64,000 nt of DNA, from positions 124,001 through 188,000 of the forward strand of contig SAQG01000005.1 in the NCBI GenBank assembly GCA_004020315.1, read 5' to 3'. The notes beneath the pieces are model-generated. The model saw only the letters and a program-made list of their open reading frames with translations, had not been told where the DNA came from and ran no database searches. The translations under genes and the position numbers were made by a program. Below, one piece after another: positions 29,207 to 41,165 of the stretch (position 1 is its first letter; each line of letters starts with the position of its first letter). The stretch is from Mesorhizobium sp. (GTDB lineage: Bacteria > Pseudomonadota > Alphaproteobacteria > Rhizobiales > Rhizobiaceae).

Positions 29207-29872
29207 TCAGTCCGTTCCATGACGCAGCGCCAATGCTGCCGCAACCGGCCCCAACACGGCAAGAAACAAGGTCAGCGCGGCAAGAATGAGGAAAGGCTGC
29301 AGGAACGGATCAGGGTTCGCCACAGCGCCATAGCTTGCCGACACGCCAAAGATCAGCACGGGAATGGTCAGCGGCAGCACCAGCACCGAGATCAGCAGCC
29401 CGCCGCGCGGCAGCGCCACCGCCACCGCCGCACCGGCAGCGCCGATGAAGGTGATCGCCGGCGTGCCGACCAGAAGGGTCAGCGCCGTGGCGCCGATGCC
29501 GATCGGCTCCATGTTCATGAACAGGCCGAGCAAGGGTGCCGCGATGACCAGCGGCAGCACGCTTCCCGCCCAATGCGCCAGGCATTTCGTCAGCACGGTC
29601 AGCGCCAGCATCTGCCGGTCGTTGCCGAGCACCAGCAGATCGAGCGAGCCGTCTTCCCGATCGGCCTGGAACAATCGGTCGAGGCCGAGCAGGCAAGCGA
29701 GCAAGGCGCCGATCCACAGGATCGCCGGGCCGATGCGGGCGAGCAGATTGAGATCCGGTCCGACGCCAAAGGGGATCGTGGCGATCACCGCGAGAAAGAA
29801 GATCACGCCGGTCAGCGCCCCGCCGCCGGCCCGGATACTCAGGCGGATGTCGCGCAGGAAAAGGGCTAGCAT
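29207..29872 (-). CDS. ccmB: Haem exporter membrane protein CcmB
   Basis: The 221-residue integral membrane protein has six hydrophobic segments. Family motifs are LFLRDIRLSIRAGGG at the N-terminus, LDRLFQADREDGSLDLL, KCLAHWAGSVLPLVIAAPLLGL and GTPAITFIGAAGAAVAVALPRGG. It works with CcmA and CcmC to release haem-loaded CcmE for cytochrome c maturation. It starts 49 bases after ccmA. Confidence 0.95.
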   Translation of the reverse strand: MLALFLRDIRLSIRAGGGALTGVIFFLAVIATIPFGVGPDLNLLARIGPAILWIGALLACLLGLDRLFQADREDGSLDLLVLGNDRQMLALTVLTKCLAHWAGSVLPLVIAAPLLGLFMNMEPIGIGATALTLLVGTPAITFIGAAGAAVAVALPRGGLLISVLVLPLTIPVLIFGVSASYGAVANPDPFLQPFLILAALTLFLAVLGPVAAALALRHGTD

Positions 29873-29921
29873 GGCGTGAGATGCCTTTGCCCAGGACAGA
29901 GGGCCTCGTGAAGCACCGACA

Positions 29922-30530
29922 TCAAACCGCCTCCCCCATCACCAGCGCTTTCGCCCCCTCGAGCCCCAGTGGCAAATGCGTTGCCGCAATGATGATCCCG
30001 CCTTCTCCGCAATGCTCCGTCATCAATCGGGCGAATCGCTCTTCCGAAGCCTTGTCCAGACCGGCCGTCGGCTCGTCGAGCAGCCACAGCGGCCGCCGGC
30101 TGACCAGCAATTTTGCGATCGCCGCGCGGCGGCGTTGCCCGGTGGAGAGATAGCCGAACGGCAGATGGCCGATACCATCAAGCCCGACCGTCTCCAGCGC
30201 CTCTTCAGCGCTCAAGAAATCCGCGCCCGAAAAATCGCGCCAGAAGCGCAGATTTTCCGCCACGCTCAGCGCCGTCTTCATCGCGTTCTGGTGGCCGAGA
30301 TAATGGCAGGCCGAGGCGACCGACGGAAAATCCTCGCCGCCACCTTCGATAAGCAAACGACCTGCCGCCACCGGCAGCAGCCCGGCGATCACCCTAAGTA
30401 GCGTCGATTTGCCCGCGCCGTTCGGACCGGTGACGATCAGCGCCTGGCCTTTCTCAAGGGCAAAGTTGATGCCGGAAAAAACCGCCTCGCCGCCGCGTTC
30501 GCCGCCCAGATTTTCGGCGATCAGCCGCAT
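29922..30530 (-). CDS. ccmA: Haem ABC exporter ATP-binding protein CcmA
   Basis: A 202-residue ABC ATPase with Walker A GPNGAGKST, LSTGQRRRAAIAKLL signature and LWLLDEPTAGLD Walker B. Start MRLIAENLGGERGG at ATG 30530 fits the family; an upstream extension in the same frame is not conserved-looking. It forms the ATPase of the CcmABCD complex and is the first gene of the minus-strand ccm cluster, divergent from acnA. Confidence 0.94.
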   Translation of the reverse strand: MRLIAENLGGERGGEAVFSGINFALEKGQALIVTGPNGAGKSTLLRVIAGLLPVAAGRLLIEGGGEDFPSVASACHYLGHQNAMKTALSVAENLRFWRDFSGADFLSAEEALETVGLDGIGHLPFGYLSTGQRRRAAIAKLLVSRRPLWLLDEPTAGLDKASEERFARLMTEHCGEGGIIIAATHLPLGLEGAKALVMGEAV

Positions 30531-30814
30531 TCCTTGCCCGTCCCGAAACACCGCGCCACGGCAGCTGCCGCATCGCACAAAATAGCCTTTCGACTGTCTA
30601 GAACTATTCCAGGAAATTCTCTATATGCGGGTCATCCGTGCCAGCGGTCGGCACGGGAAGCGAATTAGCGCCGAACCAGCGCACGCGCCGCCTTGAACGG
30701 CTCGGGTTGGCTGGGAACGGACAGCGGAAATGGCCGTACCCGCACCTTTGCGCGTGATTGCATGCCATCGGCGTCCGTTCCCTTTCAGGCTGAACAGACA
30801 AGGACGGATCGCAC

Positions 30815-33505
<2,691 letters not shown>

Positions 33506-33587
33506 GGGAGTAGGGCAGTAAGGGAGTAGGGCAGTAGGGTGAAGCAAGGACAAGCGACCTATTCCCCTACTGCCCTACTGCCTACCC
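33506..33587. repeat. Inverted repeat with regularly spaced G-tracts (copy 2)
   Basis: Five GGG tracts spaced by 4-6 bases begin directly after the acnA stop. AGTAGGGCAGTAGGG (33525-33539) pairs perfectly with 33565-33579. The right arm runs into the 3' end of the ceramidase-like gene and encodes its last residues and stop. It shares the GGGAGTAGGG and CCTATTCCCCTACT units with copy 1 at 12499-12590. Confidence 0.85.
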
Positions 33588-34245
33588 TTGGCGCTCCGAA
33601 GCGCGCCGTCGCCGCCAACAGCACGCCGAGCATCAGCCCGTTGAGGGTGTGCCACAGGAAATGCGTGCCGAGCGGGAAGCTGCCGCAGACCAGCGGATCG
33701 ATCATCCTGAAGATGACCGACACGGCGAAGATTGCCGAGCCCGCCAGATTGTACCAGCCGGCGCGGTTGCCGCTCGCCGCCACCATGGCGCCGAAGAAGG
33801 CGAGCGCCAGGAAGGGCGGCAGATAGCCGGTCGTGCCGTTCGACGCCTGGCGCAGCCAGTCCGGCACGGCCCAGGTCAACAACCCGGCGACGGCATAGAA
33901 GGCGACGAAGATGGCGATCGCCTTGCCCCATTTCATGCCGAGGAAGCGGCGCAGGTTGAACAGCGTGTAGGCCAGCGTGAATCCGGCGATCGGCAGCACG
34001 TCGGCCCAGATCGTGGCATGGTTAGCAAAGGTGTGGAACAGCGCCGAGCCGATGCCGATCGCCACCACCCACCAGGCCAGCACTTCGGCGAAGATGCCGG
34101 TGCCGCGCCGGCGCACCTCCCGGACACCCCACAGCCCGGCGACAAGAAAAGCCAGATTGGTCAGTGCGTTGACCGGCTCGGCCCAGAGCTCCGGCCCGAC
34201 CCGCTCGCAGTACAGGTCGACCGGCGTCAGGAGAGTTTGCCACAT
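33559..34245 (-). CDS. Ceramidase-like (CREST superfamily) membrane protein
   Basis: A 228-residue protein with about seven transmembrane helices. Putative metal-binding motifs of alkaline ceramidase/PAQR-type (CREST) hydrolases are visible: GSALFHTFANHATIWADVLP with His and Asp, and GTHFLWHTLNG with two His near the C-terminus. LYCERVGPELWAEPVNALTN is the usual N-terminal start of this bacterial subfamily. It may hydrolyse an amide lipid, but the substrate is unknown. The C-terminal VGSRAVGE and stop codon are encoded by the right arm of the palindromic repeat. Confidence 0.82.
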   Translation of the reverse strand: MWQTLLTPVDLYCERVGPELWAEPVNALTNLAFLVAGLWGVREVRRRGTGIFAEVLAWWVVAIGIGSALFHTFANHATIWADVLPIAGFTLAYTLFNLRRFLGMKWGKAIAIFVAFYAVAGLLTWAVPDWLRQASNGTTGYLPPFLALAFFGAMVAASGNRAGWYNLAGSAIFAVSVIFRMIDPLVCGSFPLGTHFLWHTLNGLMLGVLLAATARFGAPRVGSRAVGE

Positions 34246-34421
34246 GCTGATTGTTGCCCGAATCGGTTTCTACCCGAAGTGTAGCCGTCCTGTTGGCCCT
34301 TGCAGTTGGTCGCAGCGGTAAAAATTTCACCGCAACGTGACTTCCCGTTGACTGCCGCTTCTGCCACATATTTCGCCAACCAGAATAAAGCCGGCCATCA
34401 CCGGCGGGAGTCGAAACGGCT

Positions 34422-35240
34422 ATGACACCTAGAAGACCATTGCGGCTTGCGGCATTTGCGCTGGCCCTCTCGGTGTTTGCCGGCGCTGGACTTGCCGGCC
34501 ATGCGCTTGCCGGCGAGGCCGACAAGCCCCAGGCTGACAAAGCCTCGACTGAGCAGCCCTTGGGCGTGGTCGAGCTCTTCACCAGCCAAGGCTGCAACTC
34601 CTGCCTGCCGGCCGATGAATTTTTCGCCGAGCTTGCCACCAAGGAGAACATCGTCGCGCTCGCCTATCATGTCGACTACTGGGATTATCTCGGTTGGAAG
34701 GACACGCTGAGCCGCAAGGAGAACACTGAGCGGCAATATGAGTATATGCGCGCCTTCGGCAGCCGCTCGGTCTATACGCCGCAGGCCGTCATCAATGGCC
34801 GCAGCCATGTCAACGGCGCCAGCCGCAAGGAAGTCGACGGTGCGCTTGCCCGCATGGAGAGATCGGGCGAAGGCATGCGGGTCAGCATCAAGGTCAGCCG
34901 GACCAGCGACCGCGTCACGATCGACGCCGGCGATGCCGGGACCGGCCCCCGCGATGCCCATGTCGTCATCGTCTATTTCGACCCGCCGCAGACGGTCAAG
35001 ATCGGCAAGGGCGAAAACACCGGCCGCAGCATGACCTACTGGAACGCCGTCTCCGGCATCCAGACCGCCGGCATGTGGCACGGCAAGGCGCAGCGCTACG
35101 AATTGCCGATGAGCGTGATTTCCAAGAAAGGCGGCTGCGCCGTGCTGCTGCAATCGGTGGGCAAGGACGGCCTGCCGGGCCCCATTCTGGGCGCCGCCTT
35201 GATCCACAAGCCTTTACCGGCCGTGCATTCCCGCCCCTAA
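34422..35240 (+). CDS. DUF1223 thioredoxin-fold periplasmic protein
   Basis: The 272-residue protein has a signal peptide ending near HALAGEA (about residue 31). The DUF1223 signature VELFTSQGCNSCLPAD carries C58 and C61 in a CxxC motif, followed by LAYHVDYWDYLGWKD and SRSVYTPQAVINGR. This is a thioredoxin-like domain in the periplasm, probably redox active, with no established partner. The gene stands alone, divergent from the ceramidase-like gene. Confidence 0.88.
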   Translation: MTPRRPLRLAAFALALSVFAGAGLAGHALAGEADKPQADKASTEQPLGVVELFTSQGCNSCLPADEFFAELATKENIVALAYHVDYWDYLGWKDTLSRKENTERQYEYMRAFGSRSVYTPQAVINGRSHVNGASRKEVDGALARMERSGEGMRVSIKVSRTSDRVTIDAGDAGTGPRDAHVVIVYFDPPQTVKIGKGENTGRSMTYWNAVSGIQTAGMWHGKAQRYELPMSVISKKGGCAVLLQSVGKDGLPGPILGAALIHKPLPAVHSRP

Positions 35241-35731
35241 AGCAGCCAAACGTCTTCGTTTGGCGTCCGACAAATGCGTTAAAACAGAGTTAGAGCGCGG
35301 TTTTGGTTCCACCGAAACACAAAGGCGCTTTAGGCGTTCACTTCCATCCAGGCATAAAAAACCGGCGTCAGCTTGCTTCTGACGCCGGTCATTTAGGTTT
35401 TGGGATCGTCGCACTCGATTTTTCCCGAGGAAAAACCGAGGTTGGTTCGATCCGACGCAGACCCGTGGGCGGGGGGCTTGGGGTTTACGAGCCAGTGCCG
35501 GACCGAACCGTCTCAGGCAACACCCGTAAATTCGTCGGACATTGGGGCATTAGCGCGGATAAAAGAAGGCAGGATTGTGGCGAAGCATCACCAATTCCAA
35601 CGGGCGTTTTATAAACGTGACTGGACACCGGGGAAACGGTGCGCCGCCAGCCTTTGTCCGGCTGGGCTTGCAATTCCACGGCGAAAGCGCCAACTTTGAT
35701 TGGTGTAAGATTCATTCGAAGGGATCGAGGC
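35241..35731. other. 490-base region without a recognisable gene, several dyads
   Basis: I see no supported gene here. Visible structure includes AAACGTCTTCGTTT after the DUF1223 stop, a long imperfect palindrome with ends AAAGC/GCTTTA, an 11-bp stem at 35361-35389, and TTTTTCC-CGA-GGAAAAA at about 35416-35432. Two open frames of about 100 codons in it lack family features and a good start. Either a small RNA or repeat debris could be present. Confidence 0.45.
35361..35389 (+). terminator. Hairpin, probable terminator or repeat stem
   Basis: ACCGGCGTCAG at 35361-35371 pairs perfectly with CTGACGCCGGT at 35379-35389 around a 7-base loop. A weak T-rich stretch (ATTTAGGTTTT) follows, and an A-run precedes it, so it could end transcripts in either direction. 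Confidence 0.55.
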
Positions 35732-36118
35732 ATGACTGAACACGGCAGCGGGACGGAGGATGGGGACGCATCCGCAATACTGATCCCGCTGCATGAGGCA
35801 AGACGCGAACGCCTCGACCAGCCGGTGCGGTTCGACCGGCGTGAATTGGACCAGATCCTGAGGCTTTACGGGCGCATGGTCGCCGCCAATGAATGGCGCG
35901 ATTACGCCATCGACCATCTTACCGACCGCGCCGTCTTTTCCGTCTTCCGTCGCACCAGCGAGGTGCCGCTGTTCCAGATCGTCAAGGATCCAAAACTGGC
36001 GCGCCGGCAAGGCGCATTCGCCGTCATTGCCGCCGGTGGCCGCATCCTCAAGCGCGGCCAGGAACTTGGTCGCGTGCTCGGCGTCTTCGACCGCACGCTG
36101 AAGCTGGTCGAGGCCTAA
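35732..36118 (+). CDS. DUF2794 domain-containing protein
   Basis: A 128-residue protein matching the alphaproteobacterial DUF2794 family. It starts MTEHGSGTEDGD and then has VRFDRRELDQILRLYGRMVAANEWRDY-type core pieces such as ELDQILRLYGRMV and LFQIVKDPKLARRQGAFAV, ending GRVLGVFDRTLKLVEA. The function is unknown. The stop is directly adjacent to the end of the convergent GNAT gene. Confidence 0.87.
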   Translation: MTEHGSGTEDGDASAILIPLHEARRERLDQPVRFDRRELDQILRLYGRMVAANEWRDYAIDHLTDRAVFSVFRRTSEVPLFQIVKDPKLARRQGAFAVIAAGGRILKRGQELGRVLGVFDRTLKLVEA

Positions 36119-36691
36119 CTACTTATTTTGCTGGCGGAATTTCCGTTCCGGCAACGAGTTGGGATCGGGCGGAACCGAAGCTCCGTCATTGATCGGCAGT
36201 TGCATGAACACCGTGTCCAGCCAGCGTCCGTGCTTGTAGCCGGAGCCTTCCAGGCGGCCAGAATAGCGAAAGCCGAGCTTTTCATGCAGCCGCACCGAGG
36301 CACTGTCCGGCCGGCCGTCGCCGATTACCGCCACGATCTGGCGGAAGCCCGCCGCCTCGGCCGCCTCGATCAGCCCTTGCATCAGCTTGAGCCCAATGCC
36401 ATGGCCCTTGGCCTCGGGCGCGACATAGACAGAATCTTCGACGATGAACCGGTACGCAGGCCGCGCCCGGAAAGGGCCGGCATAGGCATAGCCGAGCACA
36501 GTGCCGTCTTTTTCCGCCACCAGATAGGGAAAGTCACCCGCTATCAAACTGTCGAAGCGCGCGCCCATCTCGGCGCGATCAGGCGGCTCCAGTTCGTAGC
36601 TCGCCGTGCCATGGGTCACCGCGTCGGCATAGATATCCGTGATCCGATCGAGATCGGCCGAAGCCGCGGGCCGTATCGTGATGCTGCTCAT
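36119..36691 (-). CDS. GNAT family N-acetyltransferase (phosphinothricin acetyltransferase-like)
   Basis: A 190-residue GNAT enzyme of the Pat/MddA subgroup. The N-terminal IRPAASADLDRITDIYADAV, TASYELEPPDRAEM, and SVYVAPEAKGHGIGLKLM acetyl-CoA loop are typical, as is the HEKLGFRYSGRLEGSGYKHGRW motif near the end. Such enzymes acetylate phosphinothricin, methionine sulfoximine or sulfone; which of these applies is not known. The C-terminal 20 residues are polar and variable. Confidence 0.87.
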   Translation of the reverse strand: MSSITIRPAASADLDRITDIYADAVTHGTASYELEPPDRAEMGARFDSLIAGDFPYLVAEKDGTVLGYAYAGPFRARPAYRFIVEDSVYVAPEAKGHGIGLKLMQGLIEAAEAAGFRQIVAVIGDGRPDSASVRLHEKLGFRYSGRLEGSGYKHGRWLDTVFMQLPINDGASVPPDPNSLPERKFRQQNK

Positions 36692-36745
36692 AATTTATGC
36701 ACATCAATCATCTGCCGGCCATTTCATCAAAGACCGGAGCAAAAG

Positions 36746-36773
36746 AAAAGGGCGGCTGTTGGGCCGCCCTTTT
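36746..36773. terminator. Bidirectional rho-independent terminator
   Basis: AAAAGGGCGGC (36746-36756) pairs with GCCGCCCTTTT (36763-36773) around a TGTTGG loop. The A-run and T-run on either side allow it to work on both strands. It lies 26 bases after the stop of the Bax-inhibitor-1 gene on the minus strand. Confidence 0.85.
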
Positions 36774-36799
36774 CAAAATCGCTGGTCCGGGGACTGGCC

Positions 36800-37579
36800 T
36801 TAACGGCGGTCGCCCATGAACTGCAGCAGGAACATGAACAGGTTGATGAAGTCGAGATAGAGCCTCAGAGCGCCCATGATCGCCTTGCGGCCGGCGACAT
36901 CAGTCTCGTCGCCTTCGAAATACATCTCCTTGATGTTCTGCGTGTCGTAGGCGGTGAGGCCTGCGAAGATCAGCACGCCGATCGCCGAAACGGCGAAGGA
37001 AAGCGCCGACGACTGCAGGAAGATGTTGATCACCATCGCGATGATCAGACCGACCAGGCCCATCACCAGGAACGAACCGAACGCAGAAAGGTCGCGCTTG
37101 GTCGTGTAGCCGTAGAGCGACAGCCCGCCAAAGGCGGCGGCGGTGGCGAAGAAGGTCTGCGAGATACTGGCGGTGGTGTAGACCAGGAAGATCGATGACA
37201 GCGAGAGGCCGACCATGCCGGCATAGACCCAGAACGTCGTCTGCGCCGCCGAAACGCTCATCGACTGGACACGGAACGACAGGAACATCACCGCTGCCAG
37301 TGGGGCGAAGATCACCAGCCATTTCAGCGGCGAGCCGAAGATCGCGTAGCCGAAGGAAGTCAGCATGTCGCCGTTCGGCAGCGTGGCGACCGCCGAAGCC
37401 GGATCGGTGGTGGTGGCCAACATGATCGTTCCGACCGCGGCGAGGCCGGTGATGAGGAGGCCAAGCCCCATCAGATTGTAGACCTTGATCATATAAGCGC
37501 GCAGGCCCTGGTCGATAGCAGCATCGACGCCGGCGCCGGGCACGGCACGCGTCTGATAATTGCGAACGGGTTCAGCCAT
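36800..37579 (-). CDS. Bax inhibitor-1/YccA family membrane protein
   Basis: A 259-residue protein with seven hydrophobic segments after a polar N-terminal 30 residues. Family marks are AYMIKVYNLMGLGLLITG, the central FRVQSMSVSAAQTTFW with VYAGMVGLSLSSIFL, and the C-terminal ALRLYLDFINLFMFLLQFMG with the paired acidic residues (AYDTQNIK) that act as the pH/calcium switch in BI-1 proteins. Likely a pH-sensitive calcium leak in the inner membrane. The start at ATG 37579 follows GAGGA. Confidence 0.93.
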   Translation of the reverse strand: MAEPVRNYQTRAVPGAGVDAAIDQGLRAYMIKVYNLMGLGLLITGLAAVGTIMLATTTDPASAVATLPNGDMLTSFGYAIFGSPLKWLVIFAPLAAVMFLSFRVQSMSVSAAQTTFWVYAGMVGLSLSSIFLVYTTASISQTFFATAAAFGGLSLYGYTTKRDLSAFGSFLVMGLVGLIIAMVINIFLQSSALSFAVSAIGVLIFAGLTAYDTQNIKEMYFEGDETDVAGRKAIMGALRLYLDFINLFMFLLQFMGDRR

Positions 37580-37820
37580 GGAAATCCTCATATTGCTTCT
37601 GCCCCGTCCGGTGTCCGGCCCATTTGGACCGCGGCGCCGCTGGCGGGGCTCCAGCATGCCTGCGGCGAAATATGATGGTTATTGGCATCAAGAACAAGAC
37701 CGTAACCGAACGTAATGCTTCGTGAAGTATCGAAAATCCGGATTTATTGGCCTTCCGAGGTCCAACATTAACAAGATTTAATCAAATCCTGTCGCGTTGA
37801 GCCTGCAGATCCCTCACGGA

Positions 37821-40370
37821 TCAGAGATTGCGCAGCACCGGCGCCGCCTTGTGGCCCAGCACCCGCCAGGTGCCGGCGAGGCCAATGCCGACCGTGACCA
37901 CCAGCGCAAAGACGATGGTTGCCACCGCCACATCGGGCATGAAATGCGACGGCAGCGTCATGACGCGCGCGACAACGAACCACGCCGCAATCCCGCCTGC
38001 CGCCAGCGCGAAGATCGCGGTGGCGAGGCCGATCAGCATGTATTCCAGCGAAAAGGCCGCGATCAGCGTCTTCCTGGTGGCGCCCAGCGTCTTCAGCACC
38101 ACCGCATCGTGGATGCGGGCGCGGTTGCCGGCGGCCAGCGCGCCGGCCAGCACCAGCACCGAGGCGATCAGCGCCACGCCGGCCGCGGCCCTGATCGCGG
38201 TGCCGAGTTGCGCCACCAGCCGGTTGACGATGTCGAGCGCGTCCTTGACCCTGACTGTCGTCACCGCGGGAAAGGCACGGGTGACGGCGTTGAGAAGACG
38301 GGCATCGTCGGCCGGCGACGCGCCCTTTTCGGTCAGCGTCGCCAGCCAGCTATGCGGCGCGCCGGCAAATGTGCTGGGCGAGAACACCATGACGAAGTTG
38401 ATGCCCATCGTCTCCCACTCGACCTGGCGGAAATTGGCGATCTTCGCCGTCACGTTGCGGCCAAGCACGTTCACGGTGATGGTGTCGCCGAGTTTCAGCC
38501 CGAGTTCTTTGCCTTCCTCGGCCGAGAACGACACCAGCGGCTCGCCGGTATAATTGTCCGGCCACCATGTGCCTTCGATCAGCGTCGCGTTCGCGGGAAT
38601 ACTGGCCTCGTAGGTCAGCCCGCGATCGCCGCGGAGCACCCAGGCCCCTGCCGGCGCAACCCTAGCCTTGTCGACGTCGACGCCGTTCAGCGCCATCACC
38701 CGGCCGCGCAGCATCGGCACCTTGACCAGCGTGCCTTGCGGCGCCTCCTTGCCGACCAGCGCCGAGAACGCTTCGACCTCGCTGCTCTGGATGTCGACGA
38801 AGAAGAAGTTCGGCGCCCGTTCCGGCAGGCTGCCGGAAATCTGCCGCCTGAGATTGCCGTCGATCAGCGCCAGCGTCACCAGGAGCGTCAGCCCGAGTCC
38901 CAGCGACAGCACCACCGATGGCGTCAACGCACCCGGCCGATGGATGTTGCCAATGGCGAGCCTGAGCACCGTCGAGCCAACGCGCGGGCTCTTTTTGGCG
39001 GCCCATTGCACCAGCGCGCCGACGATGCGCAGCACCAGGAAAGCAAAAATGGTGGCGCCGACGAAGATCGAGGCGATATAGCGGTCGCCGGAAAACAGAA
39101 TGGCCAGCGCCGCCAGTAGCAGCGCGATGCCGAGCGCCGCCGCCGTGTAGAGCGGGCGCGGAAAACCGCGGCCCTCAAAACCCATTTCGCGAAACAGCGC
39201 CGTCGCCGGCACGTCGCGCGCACGGCCGAGCGGCAGCAAGGCGAAAGCCAGCGTCACCAGCAGCCCGAACAGCGCCGCCATGCCGAGCGCGCCGGGATAG
39301 AACCCGCCTTCCGCCGGCACCGGAATGATCGACTGGAGTGCCGCGCTCGCCGCGAACGGCATCAGCGCACCAAGCACGACGCCCACCATGATGCCGAGGG
39401 CGGCGATCATCAGGATCTGCACGAGGTAGACGGCAAAGACGAAACCGCCCGAAGCCCCCAGGCTCTTGAAGGTGGCGATGACGCCGCGCTTGCCGTCGAG
39501 ATAGGCGCGCACCGCATTGGCGACGCCGACGCCGCCGACCACCAGCGCCGTCAGCCCGACCAGTGTCAGGAACTGCGAAAACCGTTCGATATTGGAGGAC
39601 AACGCCGGTGCTGCGTTGCTGCGCGTGCGGATCGACCAGCCGGACTCGGGAAAATCCGCCGCCGCCTGGTTCTGGATCGCCTTGATGCGCGCCTCGCCGG
39701 TGCCGACGGGCAGCCGGATCTTATAGGCGTTCTCGACCAGGCTGCCGGGCTGGATCAGGCCGGAAGCGGCAAGCCCGTCCGTCGAGATCATCAGCCGAGG
39801 CGCAAAGCCGAAGCCGTCGGATACCGCGTCCGGCTCGTTGACGAGCCTGGCGCGCAGTTCGAATGTGGCGCTGCCGAGCTTCAGCCGGTCGCCGACCCGA
39901 AGGTTCAGCCGCTCGAACAAAAGGTCGGGTGCGGCGGCGCCGAAAACACCGGATTTTTCGCCGAACAGTTCCTGCTTCGACAGCGCCGGCTCGGTCTCCA
40001 GCACGCCATAGAGCGGATAGGCGCCATCGACCGCCTTGGCCTCGACCAGCGCCTGGTCGGAGCCGTCCTCGACCCGCGCCATCGAGCGCATGTTGGCGCT
40101 GTGCGAGACCGTGCCCAGCCCGTCGAGAAAGACGTGCTCGGCTTGGGTCGCGGCGCGCTGGTTGAGCTGGAAACGAAGATCGCCGCCGAGCAGCGACTGG
40201 CCTTCGTTGGCGACACCGGCGGTTATCGCCCGGGCCACCGAATTGACGCCGCCGATCGCCGCGACGCCAAGCGCAATGCAGGCAAGGAAGATCAGGAAGC
40301 CGGACAGCCCGCCGCGCATCTCGCGCAGCGAGAAGCGGAAGGCGAGCTTCAGCGTGCGCGACAGCGGCAT
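37821..40370 (-). CDS. ABC transporter permease, YbbP/FtsX-like
   Basis: The 849-residue permease has the MacB/FtsX arrangement duplicated: an N-terminal helix (FLIFLACIALGVAAIGGVN), a large periplasmic domain, three helices, a central region, then a second set with FtsX-type helices at the C-terminus. It pairs with the ATPase that overlaps its start by one base. The E. coli counterpart is YbbP of the YbbAP-TesA cluster. Such systems are thought to extract or move lipids or other hydrophobic substrates; cargo unknown. Confidence 0.9.
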   Translation of the reverse strand: MPLSRTLKLAFRFSLREMRGGLSGFLIFLACIALGVAAIGGVNSVARAITAGVANEGQSLLGGDLRFQLNQRAATQAEHVFLDGLGTVSHSANMRSMARVEDGSDQALVEAKAVDGAYPLYGVLETEPALSKQELFGEKSGVFGAAAPDLLFERLNLRVGDRLKLGSATFELRARLVNEPDAVSDGFGFAPRLMISTDGLAASGLIQPGSLVENAYKIRLPVGTGEARIKAIQNQAAADFPESGWSIRTRSNAAPALSSNIERFSQFLTLVGLTALVVGGVGVANAVRAYLDGKRGVIATFKSLGASGGFVFAVYLVQILMIAALGIMVGVVLGALMPFAASAALQSIIPVPAEGGFYPGALGMAALFGLLVTLAFALLPLGRARDVPATALFREMGFEGRGFPRPLYTAAALGIALLLAALAILFSGDRYIASIFVGATIFAFLVLRIVGALVQWAAKKSPRVGSTVLRLAIGNIHRPGALTPSVVLSLGLGLTLLVTLALIDGNLRRQISGSLPERAPNFFFVDIQSSEVEAFSALVGKEAPQGTLVKVPMLRGRVMALNGVDVDKARVAPAGAWVLRGDRGLTYEASIPANATLIEGTWWPDNYTGEPLVSFSAEEGKELGLKLGDTITVNVLGRNVTAKIANFRQVEWETMGINFVMVFSPSTFAGAPHSWLATLTEKGASPADDARLLNAVTRAFPAVTTVRVKDALDIVNRLVAQLGTAIRAAAGVALIASVLVLAGALAAGNRARIHDAVVLKTLGATRKTLIAAFSLEYMLIGLATAIFALAAGGIAAWFVVARVMTLPSHFMPDVAVATIVFALVVTVGIGLAGTWRVLGHKAAPVLRNL

Positions 40371-41080
40371 CAGGCCGGCACCTTGCCGGGCCTTGGAGCA
40401 GGTTCCGGCGTGTCCTCGATCCGGCCCGACCGCATCGACACCTGCCGGGAGCAGCGTGCGGCGAGCGCCGGATCGTGGGTGACCAGCACCAGCGTCATGC
40501 CGCGCTCGGCCGCCTTGGCGAACAGAAGATCGGCGACCTGCCGTCCCGTTGTCTGGTCGAGATTGCCGGTCGGCTCGTCGGCGATCAGGATGCGCGGCGA
40601 AGGCGCCAGCGCCCGGGCGATCGCCACACGCTGCTGTTCGCCGCCGGACAGTTCGCCGGGATAGTGGGTGACGCGGTCGCTCAGGCCCACTGCCTCCAGC
40701 TCCCGCGCCGCCACCCCGAACGGATCGGCATGGCCGGCAAGTTCCAGCGGCACTGCGACATTTTCGAGCGCGGTCATGTTGGGAATGAGATGAAAGGACT
40801 GGAAGACGATGCCAATGTTTCGCCCGCGAAACGATGCGATCTGATCTTCGCTCTTGCCGTTCAGCAATTCGCCGGCAATTCGTACCGCGCCCGAATCGAC
40901 CCGTTCCAAACCTGCCAAAACCATCAGCAGCGTCGATTTTCCCGAGCCCGACGGCCCGACGATGCCGGTCGCCTCGCCATCGGCCACATCGAGGCTGACA
41001 CCTTTCAGAACATGGACGGAAGACGCTCCTTCGCCGAGCGTCAGCGATACGTCTTTCAGCGCGATGACGGCTTCTGTCAA
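40370..41080 (-). CDS. ABC transporter ATP-binding protein, YbbA-like
   Basis: A 236-residue ABC ATPase of the LolD/MacB type. Walker A is GPSGSGKST, the signature LSGGEQQRVAIARAL, Walker B ILIADEPTGNLD, and the H-loop VTHDPALAA. It overlaps the permease by one base, and a TesA-like esterase gene lies divergent 85 bases away, the same arrangement as E. coli ybbA-ybbP/tesA. Confidence 0.93.
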   Translation of the reverse strand: MTEAVIALKDVSLTLGEGASSVHVLKGVSLDVADGEATGIVGPSGSGKSTLLMVLAGLERVDSGAVRIAGELLNGKSEDQIASFRGRNIGIVFQSFHLIPNMTALENVAVPLELAGHADPFGVAARELEAVGLSDRVTHYPGELSGGEQQRVAIARALAPSPRILIADEPTGNLDQTTGRQVADLLFAKAAERGMTLVLVTHDPALAARCSRQVSMRSGRIEDTPEPAPRPGKVPA

Positions 41081-41165
41081 AATAAAATCGTCCTATATGG
41101 GAGAGGGGAGGCTGGAATTCTGCCTGCCGCCAACAAAATGTCCTTCGTCATATGGGGCCTGCCGC

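Noticed and set aside
35440..35465. tRNA-like T-arm (GGTTCGATCC)
   Set aside because: The stem can only form with a 6-base loop, and no acceptor, D or anticodon arms flank it.
35303..35699. Two frames of about 100 codons in the gap after the DUF1223 gene
   Set aside because: They overlap hairpins, lack a convincing ribosome-binding site and have no recognisable family.
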